From the NCBI RefSeq assembly GCF_018437505.1, contig NZ_CP072467.1, positions 1,178,001 to 1,242,000 of the forward strand: a stretch of DNA of 64,000 nt, written 5' to 3'. How positions within the stretch are numbered: position 1 is the stretch's first letter; each line of letters opens with the position of its first letter. Positions 26,975 to 36,746 of this stretch are shown here, piece by piece. The translations under genes were made by a program, and so were the position numbers. The notes under the pieces were generated by a model. The model was given only the letters and a program-made list of their open reading frames with translations. It did not search any database and had not been told where the DNA came from. The stretch is from Spiractinospora alimapuensis. GTDB lineage: Bacteria > Actinomycetota > Actinomycetes > Streptosporangiales > Streptosporangiaceae.

Positions 26975-27415
26975 CTAGTGCTGGAACTCCTTGCGGTAGT
27001 ACTCGAAGACCCAGCCGAGCGCGGTCAGCACTACGGCGACGGCCCCCGTGGCGAACATCCACCAACCGAAGACGATGCCCAGCGCGGCGAAGCTCACCGC
27101 CATCGCGACGAACAGCGGCCACCAACTGTGCGGGCTGAAGAACCCGTACTCGCCGGCGTTCTCGGCGATCTCGCCTTCCTTGTCGTCCTCCGGAGCGAGG
27201 CCGTGGTGACGCTCACTGCGTCGCGCGGCCTGCCAGATCCAGAACCCCACCATGAAGGAGAAGGGAACCGAGAAGACCAACGCGACGGTGCCGGTCCACT
27301 CGATGCCGCCCCCACCCACGCTCGCGGGTTCGGCGAGGATCCAGTAGATGTATACGCCGACGACCAGGATGAGGAAAGCCCCGATGCCACCCCATATGTA
27401 CGCCTGGCTCTTCAT
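26975..27415 (-). CDS. ctaF: Cytochrome c oxidase subunit IV (CtaF)
   Basis: Small actinobacterial accessory subunit of the aa3 oxidase, with four predicted transmembrane segments (about 8-27, 37-58, 94-110 and 113-133 of 146 residues). The pattern FFSPHSWWPLFVAMAVSFAA is characteristic. GAGGAG lies about 6 nt before the ATG. The gene starts 15 bp after the ctaD stop, so it is the last member of ctaC-ctaD-ctaF. Its function is inferred from family membership and position. Confidence 0.92.
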   Translation of the reverse strand: MKSQAYIWGGIGAFLILVVGVYIYWILAEPASVGGGGIEWTGTVALVFSVPFSFMVGFWIWQAARRSERHHGLAPEDDKEGEIAENAGEYGFFSPHSWWPLFVAMAVSFAALGIVFGWWMFATGAVAVVLTALGWVFEYYRKEFQH

Positions 27416-27430
27416 TGCTGCTCCTCGAAA

Positions 27431-29104
27431 CTAACGCGCGCTCGGCGCGGCGGCGCCGGGCGCGGCGGCATGGGGATGGTTGAGGTCGAACGTCGGGCGC
27501 TCGGACCGGATCCGCGGCAGTGACACGAAGTTGTGCCGCGGCGGCGGGCAGGACGTCGCCCACTCCAGGGAGCATCCGTAGCCCCACGGGTCGTCCGCCC
27601 GCACCATCGGGGCCGTCTTCGCCGTCTTCCAGATGTTGTAGAAGAACAGCAGCGTGGAGGCGCCGAGCACGAACGAGCTCACCGACGAGAACACGTTCAG
27701 CTCGGTGAACCCGTCGGAGGGCAGGTAGTCGGCGTAGCGGCGCGGCATACCCGCGGCACCCAGCCAGTGCTGCACCAGGAACGTGCCGTGGAAGCCGAGG
27801 AAGAGCAGCCAGAACTGAATCTTGCCGATCCGCTCGTCCAACATCTTGCCCGTGAACTTCGGCCACCAGAAGTAGAACCCGGCGAACATCGCGAACACCA
27901 CGGTGCCGAACACGACGTAGTGGAAGTGCGCCACCACGAAGTAGCTGTCGGTGACGTGGAAGTCGATCGGCGGGGACGCCAGCAGAACACCGGTGAGACC
28001 ACCGAACAGGAAGGTCACCAGGAACCCGATGGTGTACAGCATCGGCGTCTCGAAGGTCAGTTGCCCACGCCACATCGTCCCGACCCAGTTGAAGAACTTC
28101 ACCCCGGTCGGTACCGCGATCAGGAACGACATGAACGAGAAGAACGGGAGGAGCACCGCCCCCGTCGGGAACATGTGGTGCGCCCAGACCGTGACCGAAA
28201 GCCCGGTGATGGCCATGGTGGCGGCGACCAGGCTCTTGTACCCGAAGATGGGCTTACGGCTGAACACCGGCAGGATCTCGGTCGCGATACCGAAGAAGGG
28301 CAACGCGATGATGTAGACCTCGGGGTGCCCGAAGAACCAGAACAGGTGTTGCCACAGGATGGCGCCACCGTGCTCCGGGTTGAACACCTGGGTGCCCACC
28401 ATCCGGTCGGCGCCGAGCGCGATCAGCGCCGCGGTCAGCACGGGGAAGGCGATCAGCACGAGGATGCTAGTGAACAGGACGTTCCACGTGAAGATGGACA
28501 TCCGGAACATGGTCATGCCCGGAGCGCGCATACACACGATGGTGGTGATGAAGTTGACGGTGGCGAGGATCGTGCCCAGACCGGACACGACGAGGCCCAT
28601 GATCCACAGGTCGCCACCCACGCCGGGCGACCGCACCGCGTCGGACAGGGGCGTGTAGGCGAACCAGCCGAAGCTGGCCGCCCCGCCGGGGGTCAGGAAC
28701 CCGCTGATGACGATGAGGCCACCGAACAGGAACAGGTAGTACCCGAAGATGTTCATCCGCGGGAACGCCACGTCGGGCGCTCCGATCTGGAGCGGAATGA
28801 TGATGTTGGCGAAGCCCACGAACAGCGGGGTCGCGAACAGCAGCAGCATGATGGTGCCGTGCATCGTGAACAGTTGGTTGAACTGTTCGTAGCTCATCAC
28901 CTGCATGCCGGGGAACATCAACTCGGCGCGGATCAGCAGCGCCATGATGCCCGCGATCAGGAAGAAGCAGAACGCGGTCACCAGGTACATGTACCCGATG
29001 ATCTTGTGGTCGGTGGAGGTCATCCAGTTGACGACGGCCGAGCCCTTGCGGGTCGGCGCCGCTCCTCCCACCGCGCCAGCGCGGGGTTCGCTCACGGTGG
29101 TCAT
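27431..29104 (-). CDS. ctaD: Cytochrome c oxidase subunit I (aa3 type)
   Basis: Catalytic subunit with haem a, haem a3 and CuB. A haem a ligand is in [11 protein letters not shown]. CuB ligands are in GHPEVYI (His with the cross-linked Tyr) and in the AHHM pair of VWAHHMF. The haem a and a3 ligand pair is AHFHYVV. Twelve transmembrane helices are expected from the hydrophobic pattern. ATG 29104 is preferred over a much longer frame: homologues begin near [12 protein letters not shown], and this ATG overlaps the ctaC stop in ATGA, which implies translational coupling. The product is 557 residues. Confidence 0.95.
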   Translation of the reverse strand: MTTVSEPRAGAVGGAAPTRKGSAVVNWMTSTDHKIIGYMYLVTAFCFFLIAGIMALLIRAELMFPGMQVMSYEQFNQLFTMHGTIMLLLFATPLFVGFANIIIPLQIGAPDVAFPRMNIFGYYLFLFGGLIVISGFLTPGGAASFGWFAYTPLSDAVRSPGVGGDLWIMGLVVSGLGTILATVNFITTIVCMRAPGMTMFRMSIFTWNVLFTSILVLIAFPVLTAALIALGADRMVGTQVFNPEHGGAILWQHLFWFFGHPEVYIIALPFFGIATEILPVFSRKPIFGYKSLVAATMAITGLSVTVWAHHMFPTGAVLLPFFSFMSFLIAVPTGVKFFNWVGTMWRGQLTFETPMLYTIGFLVTFLFGGLTGVLLASPPIDFHVTDSYFVVAHFHYVVFGTVVFAMFAGFYFWWPKFTGKMLDERIGKIQFWLLFLGFHGTFLVQHWLGAAGMPRRYADYLPSDGFTELNVFSSVSSFVLGASTLLFFYNIWKTAKTAPMVRADDPWGYGCSLEWATSCPPPRHNFVSLPRIRSERPTFDLNHPHAAAPGAAAPSAR

Positions 29105-30015
29105 GATGTGGCCGCCTCCTCCTCGGCCTGCTCCTGCTCGTCCTGCTCCTGCTGCACGTCGTCCTGTTCGCCCTCGACGACGCCCTCGAGCTCGGCGATG
29201 TCCGGAAGGGGGGCGGGGTTGTTCTTCTGCTCCTCGAGCCAGGCCTCGTAGTCCTCGGGGGACATGACCTCGACGGTGAACAGCATCTGCGAGTGCTCGA
29301 CGCCGCAGAGTTCGGCACAACGGCCCTCGAAGACGGCGTCGCCGTTCTCGACCTCTTCCTCGGGAACATGCACGTCGACCTGGAACTCGTTGGGTTGCCC
29401 AGGAATGACGTCCATCTTGAACAGGAACGCCGGGATCCAGAACGAGTGGATGACGTCGGGGGACTCGAGGTTGAAGTGGACGACGCTGTCGTTGGGCACG
29501 ACCATGTGGGGCGAACCCTCGGGCCCGGGAACACCGGAGACGGCGACGTCGTCGCCCTCGATGTTCTCCTCGCCGTCGTAGGTGAACTGCCAGCTCCACT
29601 GGTACGCGAGCACGTCGATGGTGACGTCGGGGTCACGGTCGGTGTCGGTGATGTAGTTCTGGTCGCGCGCGGTGAAGTAGAAGAGCACCGCGATCACCAC
29701 GATCGGCAGCACGGTGTAGAGCGCCTCGATCGGGAGGTTGTAGCGCACCTGGGGCGGGAGTTGGCTCGAACGTTTGCGGTGGAAGATCACCGACCAGATG
29801 ATCAACCCCCACACGAGGATGCCCACCGCGAACGCCGCCACCCACGACCCCTGCCAGAGGTCCAGGACGCGCTCGCCCTGCGCGGTAATCGGCTCCGGCA
29901 CACCAAGGCGCGCGGCCTCTCCCGAACAGCCCGTCAGTGCGAGGCCAAGTACGGCGAGCGCGGCGCCACGTGATGCCCATCGGCGCGAATGCCGATTCCG
30001 AAGGGTCGGACTCAC
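29101..30015 (-). CDS. ctaC: Cytochrome c oxidase subunit II, lipoprotein
   Basis: Carries the binuclear CuA centre that accepts electrons from QcrC. The CuA motif is [12 protein letters not shown], with a further His in [10 protein letters not shown]. The N-terminus is a lipoprotein signal (LALTGCSG), followed by two transmembrane helices (about 58-80 and 100-120). The C-terminal 40 residues are Gln/Glu-rich and probably coiled. GTG 30015 is chosen because GGGAAGG lies 6 nt upstream; the frame extends further upstream without support. A small hairpin at 30038-30054 lies in the leader. ctaD overlaps the stop. Confidence 0.93.
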   Translation of the reverse strand: MSPTLRNRHSRRWASRGAALAVLGLALTGCSGEAARLGVPEPITAQGERVLDLWQGSWVAAFAVGILVWGLIIWSVIFHRKRSSQLPPQVRYNLPIEALYTVLPIVVIAVLFYFTARDQNYITDTDRDPDVTIDVLAYQWSWQFTYDGEENIEGDDVAVSGVPGPEGSPHMVVPNDSVVHFNLESPDVIHSFWIPAFLFKMDVIPGQPNEFQVDVHVPEEEVENGDAVFEGRCAELCGVEHSQMLFTVEVMSPEDYEAWLEEQKNNPAPLPDIAELEGVVEGEQDDVQQEQDEQEQAEEEAATS

Positions 30016-30380
30016 GGAATGCCTTCCCAGCGTTGCTGCCCGCGTCCCGCGGGCTGTCGGTTGTCCTAGGTTTTCAGGGGAGACCATATCGCGCCACCGT
30101 CCCCACTGGCGGCACGGACTTTGGCCGCCAGCGTGTTGCACGGCACCGGTCCGAGCCAGGAACAGGTCTGCGGTTTTCTCCCCGGCTCGCCGCGACGCCT
30201 CCAGGCGCTGTGCGCGGGGTTGTTCCACGTACACCGCGGCGAGCTAAGGCGAGCGTATCGTTGCACTGAGAGCGGCCCGCACCGGGTCCCCTTAGCCGCG
30301 TCACCGGGTTCTCTCACCGGAATCCACGGGGGGTGGCCGATGCTGTGGAACGCCCCGCGCGCCGACACGCTCCGCACAGC
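30016..30380. other. Upstream region of ctaC
   Basis: No gene is supported. A 7-bp hairpin (GCCCGCG/CGCGGGC, 30038-30054) sits 23 bp before the ctaC start and could modulate its translation. TAGGAC-like sequence near 30063-30068 may serve as a -10 box. Confidence 0.35.
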
Positions 30381-30417
30381 GGAAGGCCCCGCCCGGACGA
30401 ACCGGACAGGGCCCTCC
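30381..30417 (-). terminator. Hairpin after rpsD
   Basis: Arms 30381-30396 and 30402-30417 pair at 13 of 16 positions with a 5-nt loop, 12 bp beyond the rpsD stop. Confidence 0.5.
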
Positions 30418-30428
30418 AGAATGCCGTG

Positions 30429-31040
30429 TCAGCGGGAGTAGTACTCAACCACCAGCTGCTCGTTGAACGGCACCGGAACCTGGTCACGCTTGGGTCGGTC
30501 GACCACGGCGACGCGGAGTTCCTTGTGGCTGACCGCGAGGTAGCCAGCGATGCGCTCGTCGGCGTGCACGCCTTCGGCGGCCTCGATGAACGGCACCATG
30601 GCGCGGGACTTCTCCCGCACCCCGATGACCTGTCCCGGCTTCACCTTGTACGACGGGATGTCCACCTTGCGCCCGTCCACGGTGATGTGACCGTGGTTGA
30701 CGAACTGACGCGCGGCGTAGATGGAGGGGGCGAGCCCCGCACGCAGCACCACGGTCGCCAGACGCAGTTCGAGCTCAGCGATGAGCTCCTCACCCGTACG
30801 TCCCGAGCGCTTGCGGGCGCTCTCGAAGGTACGGGAGAGCTGCTTCTCGGACAGGTCGTAGTACCAGCGCAGCTTCTGCTTCTCCAGTTGCCGCAGGCCG
30901 TAGTCACTGTTGGAACGCCGGACGCGGCGGCCGTGCTCACCCGGGGGGTACGGCCGCTTCTCGAAGTACTTGACCGCCTTACGGGTCAAGGGAACACCGG
31001 CGCGCCGTGACAACCGCACCTTGGGTCCGGTGTAGCGCAT
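30429..31040 (-). CDS. rpsD: 30S ribosomal protein S4
   Basis: Primary 16S rRNA-binding protein that nucleates the 30S body and can autoregulate its own mRNA. The 203 residues show the N-terminal [30 protein letters not shown] and the S4 RNA-binding domain ([20 protein letters not shown], about 118-137). There are no cysteines, so this is the zinc-free form. The gene stands alone instead of beside rpsM-rpsK-rpoA, as also happens in Streptomyces. The leader (31041-31165) contains an imperfect hairpin around CCAGG/CCTGG that could be an S4 target, which is speculative. Confidence 0.95.
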   Translation of the reverse strand: MRYTGPKVRLSRRAGVPLTRKAVKYFEKRPYPPGEHGRRVRRSNSDYGLRQLEKQKLRWYYDLSEKQLSRTFESARKRSGRTGEELIAELELRLATVVLRAGLAPSIYAARQFVNHGHITVDGRKVDIPSYKVKPGQVIGVREKSRAMVPFIEAAEGVHADERIAGYLAVSHKELRVAVVDRPKRDQVPVPFNEQLVVEYYSR

Positions 31041-31175
31041 GTGTGGGTCCTCTCAGGTCATGATCGAAGCGTGCGAAACCCCCAGGTAAGGCTTGCCTGG
31101 TTCTGGGTGGCACGGCGGTGACGCCGTTCGTTGCCGCGGTTCCGCGTGGCAGTTACAGCATCCCAGCTTAAGCCC

Positions 31176-32144
31176 TCACAGGTGCCCTTCGACCGCGGCC
31201 GCCGACTCCGGGCCGTAGGAGTCGGTCAGACGGCGCAGGAGCGACTCCTTGGTGAGCTCGTATTCCTGCGGTCCGGTGACCTCCAGGGCGTGGACGGCGA
31301 CCGCGTTACCGACCTCGGCCGCGCGCTCCAGTGACTCGCCCCACGCGAGAGCGGCGAGGAAACCACCACGGAAGGCGTCACCCACCCCGGTGGGGTCGAC
31401 CTGTTCGCGCACGGCGGCCGAACGCACGTGCACCGGGGGCTCACCCTTGCGCTCGATACGGACGCCCTTCCCACCGAGTGTGGTGATCCGGGTCCCCACG
31501 CGGTCCAGGATCTCGTCAGCGCTCCACCCGGTCTTCTGCTGGGCGAGTCCGGCCTCGTACTCGTTGGTGAACATGTAGGTCGCGCCCTCGATGAGCTCCC
31601 GGACGTCGGGGCCCTCCATGATGGCGAGCTGCTGGGAGGGGTCGGCCGCGAACGCGATGCCCTTCTCTCGGCACTCCTTGCTGCGCAGCACCATGGCCTG
31701 CGGGTCGTCGGCTCCGATGAGCACGAGGTCGAGGCCGCCGGTGTGGTTCACGATGGCGCCGAGGTCGATGTCCCGGGCCTCCGACATCGCCCCGGGGTAG
31801 AAGGAGGCGAGCTGGTTCTGGTCGCGGTCGGTCGTGCAAACGAACCGCGCCGTGTGGCGGGTGCTGGACACGAGGACCTGGGAGGTATCCACACCGTGGC
31901 GGTCCAGCCAGGCGCGGTACTCCCCGAAGTCGGCGCCGACGGCGCCCACGAGGACGGGGTTGAGGCCGAGACGGCCCAGGGCGTAGGAGATGTTGCAGGC
32001 GACGCCACCGCGCCGCATCTCCAGCTCGTCTACCAGGAAGGACAGCGAAATGTTCTCCAGTTGGTCAGCGACGAGCTGCTCGGAGAACTTCCCTCCGAAG
32101 GTCATGAGATGGTCGGTAGCGATGGAGGCGGATACCGCGATACG
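31176..32144 (-). CDS. adoK: PfkB-family carbohydrate kinase, adenosine-kinase-like (AdoK)
   Basis: Phosphorylates a ribosyl substrate; the mycobacterial orthologue Rv2202c is an adenosine kinase despite looking like a ribokinase. The PfkB motif with the catalytic Asp is GVGDAFRGGF near residue 262. The N-terminus ASIATDHLM is the family pattern. GTG 32144 is chosen since AAGGAG lies 9 nt upstream and homologues begin at this point; the longer ATG start lacks a ribosome site. A TAGGCT -10 box lies at 32192-32187. It is followed by rpsD after a 135-bp gap. Confidence 0.85.
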   Translation of the reverse strand, partial: RIAVSASIATDHLMTFGGKFSEQLVADQLENISLSFLVDELEMRRGGVACNISYALGRLGLNPVLVGAVGADFGEYRAWLDRHGVDTSQVLVSSTRHTARFVCTTDRDQNQLASFYPGAMSEARDIDLGAIVNHTGGLDLVLIGADDPQAMVLRSKECREKGIAFAADPSQQLAIMEGPDVRELIEGATYMFTNEYEAGLAQQKTGWSADEILDRVGTRITTLGGKGVRIERKGEPPVHVRSAAVREQVDPTGVGDAFRGGFLAALAWGESLERAAEVGNAVAVHALEVTGPQEYELTKESLLRRLTDSYGPESAAAVEGHL

Positions 32145-32294
32145 CACTGCGGCGTACTCCTTGTCAAGAGGGGACATGACCCGTCAAGCCTACCGAGGTG
32201 GCTTTTCGGCGTCCCGATGAACCCCTTTCGGGGGTCTTCCTACCCACCGCGGCGGCCAGCGCCGTCACCGGCTGACCTGGGCGTCCCGGCCGGA

Positions 32295-32338
32295 CACGAT
32301 CGGGGGCCCGGCGGTCGACCGCCGGGCCCCCGATCGTG
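32295..32338 (-). terminator. Perfect 44-bp palindrome after the Fe-S carrier gene
   Basis: Arms 32295-32316 and 32317-32338 are exact reverse complements, beginning 4 bp after the stop codon on the minus strand. Being symmetrical, it could also stop transcription coming from the other side. Confidence 0.8.
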
Positions 32339-32342
32339 GCTG

Positions 32343-32693
32343 CTAGTTGAACGAGTCGCCGCAGGCACACGAGCCCGTGGCGTTGGGGTTGTCGATGGTG
32401 AACCCCTGCTTCTCGATGGTGTCCACGAAGTCGATGGTGGCCCCGATGAGGTAGGGAGCGCTCATCTTGTCGGTGACCACGTCGACGCCCTCGAAGTCCG
32501 CGACGATGTCACCGTCGAGTTCCCGCTCGTCGAAGAACAGTTGGTAGCGAAGGCCCGAGCAGCCGCCCGGCTGGACGGCGATCCGCAGCCGGAGGTCGTC
32601 GCGCCCCTCCTGGTCCAACAGGGTCTTCACCTTCGTTGCGGCCCCTCCGGTAAGGATGACTCCCTGTGCGGTGGACTCGCTCTGAACCGTCAT
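32343..32693 (-). CDS. erpA: HesB/IscA-type iron-sulfur cluster insertion protein
   Basis: A-type carrier that delivers Fe-S clusters to apoproteins. The three conserved cysteines are present: one in PGGCSGLRY and two in SCACGDSF at the C-terminus. The length of 116 residues is normal. ATG 32693 is chosen because GAGGAG lies about 6 nt upstream; a GTG two codons earlier is too close to that site. Its place between adoK and glycerate kinase matches mycobacteria, and the nearby Fe-S enzymes lipA and qcrA are possible clients. Confidence 0.93.
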   Translation of the reverse strand: MTVQSESTAQGVILTGGAATKVKTLLDQEGRDDLRLRIAVQPGGCSGLRYQLFFDERELDGDIVADFEGVDVVTDKMSAPYLIGATIDFVDTIEKQGFTIDNPNATGSCACGDSFN

Positions 32694-32813
32694 CTGCACT
32701 CCTCGCAGCCGGGGCCGCCGTTCGCGGCCGAGTTCTCCCTGGCGTTGAACACCGAGGAATCCGCGCGTATTTCATCGCTAGCGGCGCCTGACGCCTCTCC
32801 TCAGGCTAAGGGG

Positions 32814-33980
32814 TCACCCGGGGGTTGTACCAAATGACTCCTCCGTCGCGGTGTCCTGGGCGGACTTCGTTCCCCGCTCCGTGGCGACCCGGGCGGCGAG
32901 TCGGGTCAACTGTGTCGCGGACTCGGCGAGGGCCAGTTCCACGCTGCCGGCGGACTCGACCAAGGAGTACGTGGTGGAGATCCCCGCCTTCTCCGCCTCC
33001 GCGGGGTCGACGGTGACCCGGCCGGCGAGGACGAGACAGTCGACCTCGTGGGCGGTGGCCATCCGCGCGACCCCATGGGGGAGCTTTCCGCGCAGGGACT
33101 GGGAGTCGAAGGAGCCCTCGCCGGTGAGGACCAGGTCCGCGGCGGCGACGCGCCGGTCGAGCTGGACGGCGTCGAGAACGAGCTCGACACCGGACTCGAC
33201 GCGTCCGCCCAGCAGCAGCAGGGCGTAGCCGAGACCGCCCGCGGCGCCCGCCCCGGCGGTGTCGCGCAGTCGCCGATCGGGGTCGGTCGCGTCCGCCCAG
33301 CGCACCAGGTCCGCCTCGAGTCGTTCGACGGCGCGGGCGTCGGCTCCCTTCTGTGGCCCGAACACCCGTGTGGCGCCGTGTGCGCCCAGCAGCGGGTTGT
33401 CGACGTCGGTCGCCGCGACCAAACGCACCGCACCCACGGCGGATCGGGCGGGCTCGAGGTCCACCGAGCCGCGCAGCGACGCGAGGCCGGCGCCGCCGCG
33501 GGAGAGGGCGGGGCGCGGGGTCGCGCCGAGAGCCGCGAGGAGACCGGCACCACCGTCGTTGGTGGCGCTGCCGCCCAGCCCTACCACGATGGTCGTGGCG
33601 CCGTGGTCGACCGCCGAGGCGATCAACTGCCCCACTCCGTAGGAGCTGGCCCGCTCGGGGTCTCGCTGGTACTCCTCGAGAAGGTGGAGGCCGCACGCCT
33701 GGGCGCTCTCGATGTAGGCCGTCGTGCCCTCCTCGGTGTCCAGGAGGGCGAACTGGGCGGAGACGGGCCGGCCGAGCGGGTCGGTCACCTCGACGGTCAC
33801 AGTGGTGGCGTCGAGGGCCTCCCCCATGACCTCAACGAATCCGGGACCGCCGTCGGACAGGGGAACGATGTCGACGTTGGTCTGGGAGTGGACACTGGTC
33901 CACCCGTCGGCCATGGCGCGGGCGGCCTCGGGCGCTGAGAGGGTTCCCGCGAACTTGTCGGGGGCGATCACAATGTGCAT
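32814..33980 (-). CDS. Glycerate kinase (GlxK family)
   Basis: Phosphorylates D-glycerate with ATP, feeding it into lower glycolysis. The N-terminus IAPDKFAGTLSAPEAA and the internal GLGGSATNDGGAG and LTGEGSFDSQSLRGK motifs define the family. The 388-residue length is full. The ATG at 33980 has no strong Shine-Dalgarno. The last 25 residues are poorly conserved and charged. It lies between the Fe-S carrier and pspAB; mycobacterial Rv2205c is the positional match. Confidence 0.9.
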   Translation of the reverse strand: MHIVIAPDKFAGTLSAPEAARAMADGWTSVHSQTNVDIVPLSDGGPGFVEVMGEALDATTVTVEVTDPLGRPVSAQFALLDTEEGTTAYIESAQACGLHLLEEYQRDPERASSYGVGQLIASAVDHGATTIVVGLGGSATNDGGAGLLAALGATPRPALSRGGAGLASLRGSVDLEPARSAVGAVRLVAATDVDNPLLGAHGATRVFGPQKGADARAVERLEADLVRWADATDPDRRLRDTAGAGAAGGLGYALLLLGGRVESGVELVLDAVQLDRRVAAADLVLTGEGSFDSQSLRGKLPHGVARMATAHEVDCLVLAGRVTVDPAEAEKAGISTTYSLVESAGSVELALAESATQLTRLAARVATERGTKSAQDTATEESFGTTPG

Positions 33981-34028
33981 GGTTCGCAGTGTTCCCGATT
34001 CCGGGCGTCGGCGTCGATTCGATCGGGT

Positions 34029-34610
34029 TCAGCGCAGGCCTGGTGCCCCGTACACGGGGAACCAGCGACGCTTGTCCTTCTCCACCGGTAGGTCGTCGCC
34101 GACGCTGGCCGCGATCTGCAGTTCCAGGGCGTTGTCGCGGCGTTCCCCTCCGGCGGGGGCGAACGGGTAGAACGTGCCGCGCTTGTAGAGGTACACCAGC
34201 GCGACGGTCCGGCCGCGCTGGTCGGTGAAGGGGACCAGTGAACACAGCAGCGAGGGGCCGAACCCGCCGCCTTCCAGGGTGGAGTTGACCATGTGCAGGC
34301 CGGTGACGAGGCCGCTCACGTCGTCCCCGGCGTCGGGGGCGGAGCGCAGCACGAGCCAGGTGTAACCGTAGGCGTCCTGGGTGGCCTCGACCGGTGGCCC
34401 GTCGCCCGCCTGCAGCAGCTCGGTGACCTCGGCCTCCAGGTCGGCGAACGCTTTGCCCTCGGCGGCGCGGAAGGCGACGGAGCCCACGCCCGTGGGTTGG
34501 AAACCGGCGGCGGCTCGGAGGGTCACCGCGGCGGACGGCAGGGCGAAGAGGTCGTCGAGCTGGGGTTTGGCGGGTTTCGAGCGACCGAGTAGGGCGCGTA
34601 GAAAGCTCAT
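34029..34610 (-). CDS. pspAB: PspA-associated protein PspAB
   Basis: Partner protein of the actinobacterial phage-shock (envelope stress) system. I recognise it from its N-terminus MSFLRALLGRSKP, with FALPSAAVTLRAAAGFQPTG following, and from KRGTFYPFAP near the C-terminus. The molecular role is not established. ATG 34610 is preferred to an in-frame codon 18 bp upstream because family members begin with this methionine. In this genome it is separated from pspA, pspAA and htpX by a cytosine permease/deaminase pair, although all read in one direction. Confidence 0.82.
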   Translation of the reverse strand: MSFLRALLGRSKPAKPQLDDLFALPSAAVTLRAAAGFQPTGVGSVAFRAAEGKAFADLEAEVTELLQAGDGPPVEATQDAYGYTWLVLRSAPDAGDDVSGLVTGLHMVNSTLEGGGFGPSLLCSLVPFTDQRGRTVALVYLYKRGTFYPFAPAGGERRDNALELQIAASVGDDLPVEKDKRRWFPVYGAPGLR

Positions 34611-34776
34611 GCCCAGATTCTGCCCCACCTGGGGCGTGACAAGGCCGAGGGGCGTGGGTCGTGGTGCTCACCGTGCGGCGCTCGGGCCGACGGATCCACT
34701 GGCCCCGGGCCCCGGACGGTGTGTGTCGTCGGGGCCCGGGTCGTGACACACCCCGTCCGGGGCACGGGGGATCGGG

Positions 34777-36138
34777 TCAGGATCCGGTGTCGGTGTCGTG
34801 GGTCCGTGGCGCCACCGCGAGGTCCGCCCGGTTGTTCGCACCTGACGGCAGGTAGCAGACGGCGAGTGCTCCCACTACGGCCGCGAGCACTCCGACGATG
34901 GGCGGTACGAACCAGCCGGCGATGCTGGACCACGCGGCCAGCCCACAGGCGGCGACGTAGACCGCGATGGTCGACCAACGGACCGCGCGTAGGGACTCCG
35001 GGCCGGGCATCCCACGACGCCACTCGGCGATGAACACTCCGATGATCACACCGCCCAGGGGCGGAATGAGGACACCGAGCCACTCCAGGAATCCGAGGAG
35101 GTTGTCGTAGATACCGGTGACCGCCAGCGCCGTCCCGAGGACCACACCACCGATGACCCAGGGCTTGCGGGACGGGCTGTTGAAGAGCTCGGCACCGGCC
35201 ACACCGAAGTTGTAGGCGGTGCTGTCGTTCGTGGTCCACAGGTTCGCGACCAGGAAGACCAGCCCCCAACCGACGAGGCCCATCTGGAAGAGCACGAGGA
35301 CGAAGTCGCCCTCACCGAAGGCGAAGGCCCCCACCGCGCCGCAGAACAGCATCAGGAGCTGTCCGATGACGAACGCGGCGAAGCACGACCACAGCCCGGC
35401 CGAGGGACGTCGGGCGAAGCGGGTCCAGTTCGGGGCCTGGGTCCCTCCGGAGGCGAAGGTCCCGACAATGACCGTGATGGCGACGGTCAGACTCATCGTC
35501 TCCTGTGGCACGACCGAGTCCAGGCCGGCGCTGCCGCCGACCTCGGCGAAGGAGCGGATCGCGACCCAGACCGAGAGGATCACCAGCAGCGGCACGGAGA
35601 CCACGGACAACCAGTACATGCCCCGGTACCCGATGTAGGCGGTGATCGCCATGAGGGCCGCGCCCAGGACCATCAGGACGCGGATCACGGTGTCGGACTC
35701 GATGCCCAACGCCTGCGCGGTGACGAGCGCGAGTGTGGCGACGGTGACGCCGTACCAGCCGATCTGGGAACCGCCGAGGAGTACCGACGCGAGCTTGGCC
35801 CCCCGGGTGCCGAAGGCGTAGCGCGCCATCATGACGGTGGTTAGCTTGGTGTGGGCACCGATCCAGCCGATGACGCACACGTACACGCCGAGGACCGCGG
35901 TCCCCAGGAGGAGCACCCCGACCAGGGGCCAGAACGCGAAGGCCGCCCCGATCTGGGCGCCCGCCAACATGGTGGGAGTGAACAGTGTGAAGCCGACGAG
36001 GACGATCGTCAGGGAGAGCAGGGAGCGCCGCGCCGACGGCGGGACCGGCTGTACCGGGTAGTCGACGTCGGTCGGTGCCGGGGTGGGGGCGGGTAACGAC
36101 GCCGGATCTTCGGGAGGGCGACCCGTCGCCGCGCTCAC
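34777..36138 (-). CDS. codB: NCS1-family nucleobase permease (CodB-like)
   Basis: Cation- or proton-coupled importer, probably for cytosine. The 453-residue protein has about twelve transmembrane segments. Family patterns include the helix-1 segment FTPTMLAGAQIG and the helix-6 segment GTQAPNWTRFARRP. GTG 36138 overlaps the stop of the upstream deaminase in GTGA, with GGAG nearby, so the two are coupled. The pairing with a cytosine deaminase makes cytosine the likely substrate; 5-methylcytosine or other pyrimidines are possible. Confidence 0.87.
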   Translation of the reverse strand: MSAATGRPPEDPASLPAPTPAPTDVDYPVQPVPPSARRSLLSLTIVLVGFTLFTPTMLAGAQIGAAFAFWPLVGVLLLGTAVLGVYVCVIGWIGAHTKLTTVMMARYAFGTRGAKLASVLLGGSQIGWYGVTVATLALVTAQALGIESDTVIRVLMVLGAALMAITAYIGYRGMYWLSVVSVPLLVILSVWVAIRSFAEVGGSAGLDSVVPQETMSLTVAITVIVGTFASGGTQAPNWTRFARRPSAGLWSCFAAFVIGQLLMLFCGAVGAFAFGEGDFVLVLFQMGLVGWGLVFLVANLWTTNDSTAYNFGVAGAELFNSPSRKPWVIGGVVLGTALAVTGIYDNLLGFLEWLGVLIPPLGGVIIGVFIAEWRRGMPGPESLRAVRWSTIAVYVAACGLAAWSSIAGWFVPPIVGVLAAVVGALAVCYLPSGANNRADLAVAPRTHDTDTGS

Positions 36139-36608
36139 GCGTCCCGCTCCGGCTCGTCGTCGACACCGATGTCCTCGAACCACAGGTTCGGGTGCTTGTC
36201 GATGAACTCCGTCATCAGCCCGACGCAGTCCGGGTCGTCGAGTAGGACCACGTCGACGCCGTTCTCCGCCAGCCACTCGTGACCACCGAAGAAGGTCCGC
36301 GCCTCGCCGATGACCACACGGGAGATCCCGAACTGGCGCACCAGTCCGCTGCAGTACCAACAGGGCGACAGAGTCGTGACCATCGTCGTCCCTTGGTAGG
36401 TGCGTTGGCGTCCCGCGGCACGGAACGCCGACGTCTCCCCGTGGGCGGAGGGGTCACCGTCCTGCACGCGCCGGTTGTGGCCGCGGCCGAGTACGGTGCC
36501 CTCCGCGGAGATCAGGGCGGCGCCGATGGGGACTCCGCCGGAGTCCCGGCCTGCCTTGGCTTCCTCCGCGGCGACATCGAGCCAGGAGCGGAACTGTGAA
36601 CTGGACAT
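36135..36608 (-). CDS. Cytosine deaminase of the small zinc-dependent (yeast FCY1-like) family
   Basis: Deaminates cytosine to uracil for pyrimidine salvage. The zinc site is SAHGETSAF (His and catalytic Glu) with SPCWYCSG (PCxxC). At 157 residues it matches the yeast enzyme (158) and not the larger amidohydrolase CodA of E. coli. The ATG at 36608 has AAGG upstream. The stop overlaps the codB start. The C-terminal acidic part is similar to the yeast lid region. Together the pair forms a salvage operon inserted in the psp locus. Confidence 0.87.
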   Translation of the reverse strand: MSSSQFRSWLDVAAEEAKAGRDSGGVPIGAALISAEGTVLGRGHNRRVQDGDPSAHGETSAFRAAGRQRTYQGTTMVTTLSPCWYCSGLVRQFGISRVVIGEARTFFGGHEWLAENGVDVVLLDDPDCVGLMTEFIDKHPNLWFEDIGVDDEPERDA

Positions 36609-36746
36609 GGCACAGGCCTTTCGCGCACCAAGCGCCTTGATGATCATTTGCGGATCCACTCAACACCGTGCCGAGGAGATACGCCAGACCGATCGTGTTA
36701 AATCACGTTCCGCCACTCAGTGAGCACCACACGTTGAGGGTGGTTC

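Noticed and set aside
31082-31100. Iron-box (IdeR/DmdR) like palindrome in the rpsD leader
   Set aside because: Only about 13 of 19 positions match and the outer arms fail; an RNA hairpin is a simpler reading.
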